64,000 nucleotides of DNA, taken from positions 186,001-250,000 of the forward strand of contig NZ_JACSDK010000015.1 of NCBI RefSeq assembly GCF_014925385.1, given 5' to 3'. The translations under genes were made by a program, and so were the position numbers. A model generated the notes under the pieces. That model made no database searches, was not told the origin of the DNA, and saw nothing but the letters and a program-made list of their open reading frames with translations. Positions 20,689-28,806 of this stretch are shown here, in pieces. Every line of letters begins with the position of its first letter. The stretch's first letter is position 1. Source of the stretch: Pelagibius marinus. GTDB lineage: Bacteria > Pseudomonadota > Alphaproteobacteria > Kiloniellales > Kiloniellaceae.

Positions 20689-22089
20689 CTAGTCCTGTTC
20701 CAGGGCCTTCACGATGTCTTCGCACATCTTCTTGGCGTCGCCGAACAGCATCATGGTGTTGTCGCGGAAGAACAGCTCGTTCTGCACGCCCGCGTAGCCG
20801 CTGGCCATGGAGCGCTTGACGAAGAGCACCTGCCCGGACTTATCGACGTCCAAGATCGGCATGCCGTAGATCGGCGAGGTCGGATCGGTCTTGGCCGCCG
20901 GGTTGGTGATGTCGTTGGCGCCGATGACGAAGGCCACGTCGGTGCCGGCGAAATCACGGTTGATCTCGTCCATCTCGAAGACCTCGTCGTAAGGCACGTT
21001 GGCCTCGGCCAGCAGCACGTTCATGTGCCCCGGCATGCGCCCGGCCACCGGGTGGATGGCGTAGCGCACGTCGACGCCCTTGGCCTTCAAGAGGTCGGCC
21101 ATCTCGCGCAGGGCGTGCTGGGCCTGGGCGACGGCCATGCCGTAGCCCGGGATGATGATCACCTTCTCGGCATTGCCCATCAGGAAGGCCGCGTCGTCGG
21201 CGGCGCCCGACTTCACCTGGCGGTCGTCGTCGCCGGCCCCGGCAGCCGCCCCGGCGGTCTCGCCGCCGAAGCCGCCCAGGATGACATTGAAGATCGAGCG
21301 GTTCATCCCCTTGCACATGATGTAGCTGAGGATGGCGCCCGAGGAACCGACCAGCGCGCCGGTGATGATCAGCAGGTTGTTGTGCAGCGTGAAGCCGATG
21401 CCGCAGGCCGCCCAGCCGGAGTAGGAGTTCAGCATCGACACCACGACCGGCATGTCGGCGCCGCCGATCGGCAGGATCAGCAGGAAGCCGAGCACCAGGG
21501 CCACAATGACGATGAGCCAGAAAACCGCCGGCGACTGGCCGATGCAGAGCCAGACGATGAGCACCACCAGCAGAATACCGAGGCCGGCGTTCAGCGGATG
21601 CTGCAAGGGGAAGACCAGCGGCTTGCCGCTCAGCAGGGCCTGGAGCTTGGCGAAAGCGACCAGCGAGCCGGTGAAGGTGATGGCGCCGATGGCCACGCCG
21701 AGCGACATCTCGATGAGGCTGGCCACCTTGATGTCGCCGGGCACGCCGATGCCGTAGGCCTCCGGCCGGAAGAAGGCCGCCGCCGCCACGAAGACCGCGG
21801 CGAGACCGACCAGGGAGTGGAAGGCCGCCACCAGCTGCGGCAGGGCCGTCATCTGGATCTTCAGGGCGATGACCGTGCCGATGGCGCCGCCGATGAGGAT
21901 GCCGGCGACGATCAGCGAATAGCTGACCACCCCCGGCAGGGCCAGGGTGGTGAGGATGGCAATGGTCATGCCGACCATGCCGTAGATGTTGCCCATGCGG
22001 CTGGTCGTCGGGTGCGACAGGCCGCGCAACGCCAGGATGAAGCAGACAGAGGCGACGAGATACAGCAGCGCTGCGAGATCAGCGTTCAT
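20689..22089 (-). CDS. pntB: NAD(P) transhydrogenase subunit beta
   Basis: A 466-residue protein with about eight or nine transmembrane helices in the first 270 residues, then the soluble NADP(H)-binding domain III: IIIPGYGMAVAQAQHALREM, YAIHPVAGRMPGHMNVLLAEANVPYD split by normal loops, VIGANDITNPAAK and GYAGVQNELFF. It couples hydride transfer between NADH and NADP+ to proton movement across the inner membrane and supplies NADPH. It ends the operon pntAA-pntAB-pntB, 15 nt after pntAB. Confidence 0.96.
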   Translation of the reverse strand: MNADLAALLYLVASVCFILALRGLSHPTTSRMGNIYGMVGMTIAILTTLALPGVVSYSLIVAGILIGGAIGTVIALKIQMTALPQLVAAFHSLVGLAAVFVAAAAFFRPEAYGIGVPGDIKVASLIEMSLGVAIGAITFTGSLVAFAKLQALLSGKPLVFPLQHPLNAGLGILLVVLIVWLCIGQSPAVFWLIVIVALVLGFLLILPIGGADMPVVVSMLNSYSGWAACGIGFTLHNNLLIITGALVGSSGAILSYIMCKGMNRSIFNVILGGFGGETAGAAAGAGDDDRQVKSGAADDAAFLMGNAEKVIIIPGYGMAVAQAQHALREMADLLKAKGVDVRYAIHPVAGRMPGHMNVLLAEANVPYDEVFEMDEINRDFAGTDVAFVIGANDITNPAAKTDPTSPIYGMPILDVDKSGQVLFVKRSMASGYAGVQNELFFRDNTMMLFGDAKKMCEDIVKALEQD

Positions 22090-22104
22090 GATTGTCCAGC
22101 CCCC

Positions 22105-22515
22105 TTATTTCTTCTTCTTGAACATGGACAGCATGCGCTGGGTGACGATGAAGCCGCCGAAGATGTTCACCGAGGCCAGGATCACAGCCAGGAAGCCCAT
22201 GACCTCGCTGAAGCCGAACTCCGCCGGACCGGCGGCGATCAGGGCGCCGACGATGATCACCGAGGAGATGGCGTTGGTCACCGCCATGAGCGGCGAGTGC
22301 AGCGCCGGGGTGACCCGCCAGACCACGTGGTAACCGACGAAGACCGCCAGCACGAAGACGGTCAGGCCCACCACCAGGGTGCCGGAGCCTTGACCGGCGG
22401 TGCTTTCCGCCGTGATGCGGCCGGCCTCGACCGCCAGGGACGCCACCTCGTCGGCAAGGTCGCGCGCCTGGTTGGCAACCTCTGCGGCGTGTTCAGAGAA
22501 GGTTTGGTTGGCCAT
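22105..22515 (-). CDS. pntAB: NAD(P) transhydrogenase subunit alpha, membrane part
   Basis: The 136-residue protein carries three or four transmembrane helices ([41 protein letters not shown] pattern in separate helices, then [23 protein letters not shown]). This is the domain II portion of the alpha subunit, a separate polypeptide in alphaproteobacteria such as Rhodospirillum rubrum. The N-terminal about 45 residues form an amphipathic extension. It lies 5 nt after pntAA. Confidence 0.93.
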   Translation of the reverse strand: MANQTFSEHAAEVANQARDLADEVASLAVEAGRITAESTAGQGSGTLVVGLTVFVLAVFVGYHVVWRVTPALHSPLMAVTNAISSVIIVGALIAAGPAEFGFSEVMGFLAVILASVNIFGGFIVTQRMLSMFKKKK

Positions 22516-22520
22516 GGACG

Positions 22521-23738
<1,218 letters not shown>

Positions 23739-24056
23739 ACCTGGATTGTCCCCTTGTGTGCCCCGAAATGTGCCCGATTATACCCAAAATGCCGCCCGAG
23801 AGGCCCTCGGACCGCCAAGAACTAGTACGAAGTCCCCCCTAGTCAAAGCAATCGGTACTTTGATCTAAGGCGGCCCATGTTAATGACGGCCAGAACGGCT
23901 TGATTCAACCTTATTTTGCTTGTGGGCGACCAATCAGACCGGTTAGGCGACCTCTTGACGCAGTGGCGGACTGACGGCCAGACCGGAGCGGCCCGGCGGG
24001 CGGTGGACAACCGGCGGTCCGGCCGATAAGAGGAACAGCGAATAGTCCACCAGAGG
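23739..24056. other. 318-bp divergent intergenic region between pntAA and the sulfotransferase
   Basis: No convincing gene was seen. It holds an inverted repeat TCAAAG-9 nt-CTTTGA (23843-23863) and a near-perfect 15-bp direct repeat, TGACGGCCAGAACGG (23884-23898) and TGACGGCCAGACCGG (23972-23986), 88 bp apart. It must contain the pnt promoter and probably one for the sulfotransferase. An opposite-strand open frame here (23843-24220) looks non-coding. Confidence 0.5.
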
Positions 24057-24977
24057 GTGAGGACCGGCGACGTGAAACTGCTGTCAGGGGCCGAGGAGCT
24101 CCAGAACCTGCTGGAGGGTATCGGCACCTTCATCGTGACGGGGGTCACCAAGTCCGGCACCACCTGGCTGCAGCGCATGCTGGACAGCCACCCGGAAATC
24201 GCCTGCGGCGGCGAGAGCAAGCTGAATGTCTTCCTGACTCAGCTGGGCCCGGCGATGCGCGCCTACAACGAGGCGCTGACCAAGACCAACGCCAAGATCT
24301 ACAAGGAGGAGGCGGTCTACCAACCCCTCACCCAGGCCCAGGCGCGGGCCGTCATGCAGTACCTCTTCCTCGACCGCCTGGGCGCCCTGCGCGCCGCGGC
24401 CGAGGCCGCGGGCAAGCTGGGCGCCCTGAAGTGGATCGGCGACAAGGACCCGGACTACAAGCGCGAGCTGGTCGCCTGGCGGGCCATCCTGCCGGAGATG
24501 CGCATGGTTTCCACCACCCGTGACGGGCGTGACTGCTACGTCTCCCTCTGGTTCCACCTCTACCCGGAGCGCGAGCCCCTGGCCGCGGAGAACCGCGACG
24601 ACTTCCTGGGGCGCATCCAGGGCCACGCCGCTACCTGGCGCGATACCATGGCGAAGTTCCGGAAGGACGCGGCCGACTTCCCGGGCCGCCACTTCGCCGT
24701 GCGCTACGAGAGCCTGCTGGAAGATGCGCAAGGGGAGATGACCCGGCTCTTCGAATGGTTCGGCTGCGACGCTTCCGAAGCCACCGTGGCCGACGTGGTC
24801 GCGCGCAACGCCTTCACCGTCGCCTCCGGCGGGCGCCGGCCCGGCGAGGCCGACCCCAAGAGCTTCCTGCGCAAGGGCATCGCCGGCGACTGGAAGAACC
24901 ACTTCGACGAGGAGTGCAACAGGCTCTACTGCGAGGTCGCGGGCGAGGCCCTCGCCGCCGCCGGCTACGAAGTATGA
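24057..24977 (+). CDS. Sulfotransferase-family protein
   Basis: The protein of up to 306 residues has a PAPS-dependent sulfotransferase fold: the 5'-phosphosulfate loop FIVTGVTKSGTTWLQRML, CGGESKLNVF, and the 3'-phosphate site MVSTTRDGRDCYVSLWFH. A C-terminal RKGIAGDWKNHF completes the family pattern. It would transfer sulfate from PAPS to a hydroxyl or amino acceptor, unknown here. The first start is GTG at 24057; a second GTG at 24072 has better ribosome-binding spacing from GAGG and may be the true start. Its stop overlaps the exonuclease start (ATGA). Confidence 0.85.
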   Translation: MRTGDVKLLSGAEELQNLLEGIGTFIVTGVTKSGTTWLQRMLDSHPEIACGGESKLNVFLTQLGPAMRAYNEALTKTNAKIYKEEAVYQPLTQAQARAVMQYLFLDRLGALRAAAEAAGKLGALKWIGDKDPDYKRELVAWRAILPEMRMVSTTRDGRDCYVSLWFHLYPEREPLAAENRDDFLGRIQGHAATWRDTMAKFRKDAADFPGRHFAVRYESLLEDAQGEMTRLFEWFGCDASEATVADVVARNAFTVASGGRRPGEADPKSFLRKGIAGDWKNHFDEECNRLYCEVAGEALAAAGYEV

Positions 24978-25600
24978 GATATCCGCTGCCCAACCCCGTC
25001 TACGTCGTCACCGACATCGAGGTGAACGGGCCGACGCCGGGCGAGCATTCAATGCTGGCCTTCGCCTCCGTCGCCGTAGATGCGGGTGGCGGCGAGATCG
25101 ACACCTTTGAAGCGGTGCTGGAAACCCTGCCCGACGCGGGGGAGAACGCCACCACGATGGATTGGTTCAAGAGCTTCCCGGAAGCCTGGGCCGCCGCGAC
25201 GACGAACCCCCAGCCGCCGCAGACCGTGATGGAAGACTACGTCGACTGGCTGCGGGGCCTGCCGGGTCAGCCAATCTTCGCCGCCCACCCCCTGGCCTTC
25301 GACGGCGCCTGGATCGACCACTACCTGCGACGCTTCCAGGGGATCCGCATGCTGAAAGGCCCCTGGGAAGGCGAACCGCTGTTCTACACCGCCGGGCTCT
25401 GCCTGCAGGCCTTCGCCGCCGGGCGCAGCGGGCGAGAGTTCAGCGCCTGCTTCACCGGCGGCTATCCGCCGGAATGGCTGGGCCACGTACCGCACAGCCA
25501 CTTCGCCATCGACGACGCTCGCGGCTACGCCAACCTGCTGCGCACCTTGCTGCAGATGAATGCACCGGACGAGACCGTCACGTCATCGAATAGAAGATGA
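24974..25600 (+). CDS. DnaQ-like 3'-5' exonuclease family protein
   Basis: The 208-residue product has a DEDD-type exonuclease layout: VVTDIEVNGPTPGEHSM (Exo I, with Asp and Glu), AAHPLAFDGAWIDHYL (Exo II), and HSHFAIDDARGYANLL (Exo III, a DEDDh-like His-x4-Asp). Such proteins degrade RNA or DNA ends. Its ATG is inside the sulfotransferase stop (ATGA), so the two are translationally coupled although no metabolic link is obvious. Its last 23 bases overlap the convergent small gene. Confidence 0.8.
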   Translation: MRYPLPNPVYVVTDIEVNGPTPGEHSMLAFASVAVDAGGGEIDTFEAVLETLPDAGENATTMDWFKSFPEAWAAATTNPQPPQTVMEDYVDWLRGLPGQPIFAAHPLAFDGAWIDHYLRRFQGIRMLKGPWEGEPLFYTAGLCLQAFAAGRSGREFSACFTGGYPPEWLGHVPHSHFAIDDARGYANLLRTLLQMNAPDETVTSSNRR

Positions 25601-25907
25601 AGCCGCTGGCGACGTCTTCTTCGTCGTCAGCGAGGGGACGCGTTTCTTCGATCGCGAGCGACCCGAGTTCGAGAAAGCATCTGTCGATCTTCTGCGAGAC
25701 CCGCAGTTCGGTCTCGAAGTCGAAGAGGGCCAGCTTCCCGGCAGTCGCCAGGTCATCGGCCACCGAGGTGCGCACGATGTAGAAGCCCACGCGTTCGGGC
25801 TGATCGCCGGCCTCGGGTCCCGGCACCAGAAAGTCGTCACCTCTGAGGATCACGCGGAATCGCCTTGCGGTCCGCGTTTCTCGCTCGATGGGAAAAACCA
25901 GAGACAT
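25578..25907 (-). CDS. Hypothetical protein
   Basis: A 109-residue product not recognised. It begins MSLVFPIERETRTARRFRVILRG split over basic residues, has VGFYIVRTSVADDLA and ALFDFETELRVSQKID, and an acidic C-terminus (ADDEEDVASGF). Composition is that of a small soluble alpha/beta protein. It overlaps the end of the exonuclease gene on the opposite strand by 23 nt. There is no strong ribosome-binding site, and a competing plus-strand frame covers the same bases, so reality as a gene is moderately sure only. Confidence 0.5.
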   Translation of the reverse strand: MSLVFPIERETRTARRFRVILRGDDFLVPGPEAGDQPERVGFYIVRTSVADDLATAGKLALFDFETELRVSQKIDRCFLELGSLAIEETRPLADDEEDVASGFIFYSMT

Positions 25908-26009
25908 CGGGCAGAGTCCGCCGCTTCAATCGCTTGCGATGCGACAGTCTCGCAAACCTGGGTTAAATCTTAGATAACAATACGAGAATTATGGAAAAGC
26001 CGGCTGCGC

Positions 26010-26335
26010 CTAGCTCCGTGATCCCACATAGAGCATTGCCTCGGCGCACGACTTAACCCCCAGTTTCCTGAAGAGGTTGGAGGCGTGGTTGCGCACCGTA
26101 GGTTCGGAGAGGTTCAGTGCAGCGGCGACCTCCCGGTTGGACTTGGCGGCACAGATCATTTCCAGGATCTCCCGCTCGCGCCGGGACAGCGCCGCGAGGT
26201 TGGGCCGGCGCGCGGCCGGTGAAGTCCAGCACCGCCTCCTTGAAGCGCGCCCAGGCTGGTTCCTGCTTCAGGACGATGTGGTTGCGCGGGTCCAGCTCGA
26301 CGAACTCCGCATCCGGCATTTCGCTGGCATTCTCG
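26010..26335 (-). pseudogene. Truncated, frameshifted alpha/beta hydrolase-LuxR regulator remnant
   Basis: Reading the minus strand from about 26335, one frame gives the tail of a hydrolase domain (MPDAEFVELDPRNHIVL, then PAWARFKEAVLDFTGRAPA). Near 26205-26215 the homology moves to another frame, which gives a full LuxR helix-turn-helix: LAALSRREREILEMI, NREVAAALNLSEPTVRNH, ASNLFRKLGV, stop at 26010. Intact relatives are hydrolase-LuxR fusions of several hundred residues. Here the whole N-terminal part is missing and one frameshift separates the surviving domains. No intact start is visible, so expression is unlikely. Confidence 0.75.
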
Positions 26336-26338
26336 CGG

Positions 26339-26466
26339 CCTACCGCTGGCAGTACATCCTCTCCGGCGCACAGCACCGGCCCTTCCTGCGCATCCTCGGC
26401 AATCTCGTCAACGAGCAACAGGCCCAGCGCATCAACCAGGCGCTGCAGCCGCTCATGGCCGCCTGA
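26339..26466 (+). pseudogene. C-terminal fragment of an unrecognised gene
   Basis: The plus strand here reads AYRWQYILSGAQHRPFL and RILGNLVNEQQAQRINQAL, ending PLMAA and a stop at 26466. It looks like a genuine helical protein C-terminus. The homology of the opposite-strand LuxR remnant ends just before it starts, so 26325-26340 looks like a deletion or recombination junction. The parent family was not identified. The upstream continuation of this frame is the shadow of the LuxR remnant. Confidence 0.45.
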
Positions 26467-26561
26467 ACCTCTGCGCAGCCAACGCCGGGCCGCGGTACGT
26501 CAAGCGTGCCGCGGCCTTGGCGCAGCTTGTTTCTTTTGTGCCGCCGCAGCGCCGAAAAACT

Positions 26562-26575
26562 GTTTCAATTGAAAC
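26562..26575. promoter_or_regulatory. 14-bp perfect palindrome upstream of cysK-grx
   Basis: GTTTCAATTGAAAC is a perfect palindrome in an AT-rich spot 91 bp before the cysteine synthase ATG, where a promoter would be expected. It could be the operator of a dimeric regulator controlling cysteine synthesis. No regulator can be assigned from sequence. Confidence 0.45.
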
Positions 26576-26666
26576 CTTGCCAGCCGCCGCGGGACGTCGC
26601 CTGATAGCGCTCTGTCGGCCTGCCGCCGCTGCGGCGCCTCTGACCCGAAGAAGGACCAAGTCGCCA

Positions 26667-28187
26667 ATGAAATACGAAAGCATCCTGGAGACCGTGGGCG
26701 GCACGCCGGCTGTGCGCATCAACAAGCTGGCGCCCGAGGGCGTGAACCTCTACGCCAAGCTGGAAGCCTTCAACCCCATGGGCTCGGTAAAGGACCGCCT
26801 GGCCCTGGGCGTGATCGAGGACGCCGAACGCAGCGGTGCCCTGAAGCCCGGCCAGACGGTGGTCGAGGCGACCAGCGGCAACACCGGCATCGGCCTGGCC
26901 ATGGTCTGCGCCGAGAAGGGCTATCCCCTGGTCATCGTCATGGCCGAGAACTTCAGCGTCGAGCGCCGCAAGCTGATGCGCTTCCTCGGCGCCAAGGTGG
27001 TGCTGACCCCCGCGGCGGAAAAAGGCACCGGCATGCTGAACAAGGCGGTCGAGCTTTCCGAGAAGCACGGCTGGTTCCTCTGCCGCCAGTTCGAGAACGA
27101 GGCCAACGCCGACTTCCACTCGCGCACCACGGCGCGCGAGATCCTTGAGGACTTCGCCGAGACGCCGCTCGACTACTGGGTCACCGGCTCGGGCACCGGC
27201 GGCACCCTGAAGGGCGTCTCGCGCGTGCTGAAGGCGGAGAGCCCGAATACACAGATCATCGTCTGCGAACCGGACAACGTGCCGATCCTGGGCAGCGGCA
27301 TCCCCATGCCGGAAACGCCGGGCGAGAGCCACCCCCTGTTCCGTCCGCACCTCATGCAGGGCTGGACGCCGGACTTCATCCCGCGCCTGACCGGTGACGC
27401 CCTGGCCGAGCACCACGTCGACCGCATCGTCCCGGTCGGCGGCGAGGTCTCGCTGCGCCTGGCGCGCGAGCTGGCGCTGAAGGAAGGCATCCTCTGCGGC
27501 ATCACCGGCGGCGCCACCCTGGCCGGCGCCCTGCAGATCGCCAAGGAAGCGCCGCAAGGCAGCACCATCCTCTGCATGCTGCCGGACACCGGCGAGCGCT
27601 ACCTGAGCACGGTCCTCTTCGAGCACATCTCCGTCGACATGACGGCCGAGGAGATCGAGATCTCCAAGTCGACGCCGACGGCCCGCTTCGACCAGCCCTC
27701 CGCCCCGCCGGCCGCCAAGCCCGAAGAGGCGAAGCCGGCCGCCGCCGCGGCAACGGACGACGCCGAGGCCGAGGCCTACCTGGCCGAGGTCCTGGGCGAC
27801 AAGGACAAGCCGGTGGTCATGTTTGCCCTGGAATGGTGCGAGTTCTGCTGGTCGGTGCGGCGCTTCTTCGCGCGTCTCGGCATCGACTACCGCTCGGTCG
27901 ACCTCGATTCGGTGGCGCTGCAGGAGAACAACATGGGCGGACGCATCCGCGCCGCGGTGAGCGCCCGGACCGGCATCCGCACCATCCCGCAGATCTTCGT
28001 CGGCGGCACCCTGGTCGGCGGCTGCACGGAGGTCTTCGACGCCTACAAGTCAGGCGAACTGCAGAAGCTGCTGGACGAAAGCGGGGCCGCCTACGACAGG
28101 AAGGCCCAGCTCGACCCCTACGGCTTCTTCCCGGCCTGGCTACAGTCCCGCCAGGCCGTGGCGCAGAGCGACGAAGCGGCGGAGTAA
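26667..28187 (+). CDS. Cysteine synthase-glutaredoxin fusion protein
   Basis: A 506-residue fusion. Residues 1 to about 320 form an O-acetylserine sulfhydrylase (CysK-type, PLP-dependent): NPMGSVKDRL with Lys42 as the Schiff-base lysine, TSGNTG (69-74), GSGTGGTLKG, and GITGGATLAGAL. An Ala/Pro/Glu-rich linker (about 335-372) joins a glutaredoxin domain with active site CEFC (Cys391, Cys394) and a TIPQIFVGG cis-Pro loop. The enzyme makes cysteine from O-acetylserine and sulfide; the attached redox domain may regulate it or reduce a sulfur donor. The ATG at 26667 matches the family start; upstream in-frame residues are not conserved-looking. Confidence 0.93.
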   Translation: MKYESILETVGGTPAVRINKLAPEGVNLYAKLEAFNPMGSVKDRLALGVIEDAERSGALKPGQTVVEATSGNTGIGLAMVCAEKGYPLVIVMAENFSVERRKLMRFLGAKVVLTPAAEKGTGMLNKAVELSEKHGWFLCRQFENEANADFHSRTTAREILEDFAETPLDYWVTGSGTGGTLKGVSRVLKAESPNTQIIVCEPDNVPILGSGIPMPETPGESHPLFRPHLMQGWTPDFIPRLTGDALAEHHVDRIVPVGGEVSLRLARELALKEGILCGITGGATLAGALQIAKEAPQGSTILCMLPDTGERYLSTVLFEHISVDMTAEEIEISKSTPTARFDQPSAPPAAKPEEAKPAAAAATDDAEAEAYLAEVLGDKDKPVVMFALEWCEFCWSVRRFFARLGIDYRSVDLDSVALQENNMGGRIRAAVSARTGIRTIPQIFVGGTLVGGCTEVFDAYKSGELQKLLDESGAAYDRKAQLDPYGFFPAWLQSRQAVAQSDEAAE

Positions 28188-28265
28188 GCGCCACGCCCGC
28201 GCAGGCTGGCCAGCGACGCAATTTGAGGTATCATCTCCCGGCTGCAATTCAATCGGGTGAGAACC

Positions 28266-28796
28266 ATGCTCCGTATACTTCTGCTTGCCTGCTTTATGGC
28301 TCTTCACCCCCTGGGCGCGCGGGCCGAGTCCGCAAGCGATTGCCACGGGGAGGCCTGGCGGAAGATCGAAGCGGGAATGAGAGAAGATAGTGATCTCAAT
28401 CAGACAGTCGGCTTCCTAAGAGGCAAAGGCCTAAGCTTCGACTCCGTTGAACTCGTGGATCACGCCTACGAGCCGCGCGTGAAGGCGTACATAGCGGATG
28501 GCATCGATCCGGGATGTGCAATTTACGTCTCTGAGTGGCTGCCTTTGAAGGAAAGCGAGATAAAGTGCTTTCCCTTTGCGACAAGGACTCATGAGTTCAT
28601 TTCGATCGACTTCGACGCCAACAACGATTTCATAGGCCTTACGTGCTCGAGTGCGATCGTGAAGATGTCCTGCAAAGACGCAAAAGCGCTGGGCGAACCA
28701 GGTAGCCGTTGGCCACCTGAGCCCTCGGATAAGCATAAAGGCCCCTTCGGATTGCCGCCCCACACCGAATGCGCTGCCCTTCAGATCACGAACTAG
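28266..28796 (+). CDS. Hypothetical exported protein
   Basis: The 176-residue product has a clear signal peptide (LRILLLACFMALHPLGARA) and a mature part with several cysteines (DCHGEAW, GCAIYV, KCFPF, LTCSSA, MSCKDA, TECAAL), suggesting disulfides in the periplasm. No family was recognised. The stretch is visibly lower in GC and uses more A/T-ending codons than its neighbours, hinting at recent acquisition. The ATG at 28266 was chosen because GGGTGAGA precedes it; a GTG at 28257 is also possible. Confidence 0.7.
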   Translation: MLRILLLACFMALHPLGARAESASDCHGEAWRKIEAGMREDSDLNQTVGFLRGKGLSFDSVELVDHAYEPRVKAYIADGIDPGCAIYVSEWLPLKESEIKCFPFATRTHEFISIDFDANNDFIGLTCSSAIVKMSCKDAKALGEPGSRWPPEPSDKHKGPFGLPPHTECAALQITN

Positions 28797-28806
28797 AAAG
28801 CGCCTG

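Noticed and set aside
20526-20690. Cobalamin riboswitch upstream of cobW
   Set aside because: Read on the minus strand, the leader shows hairpins but not the B12-box or the usual GCCACTG-type core; a covariance search would be decisive.
23843-24220. Minus-strand 125-codon frame in the pntAA/sulfotransferase gap
   Set aside because: Half of it is opposite the sulfotransferase, composition is unlike a protein and no ribosome-binding site is seen.
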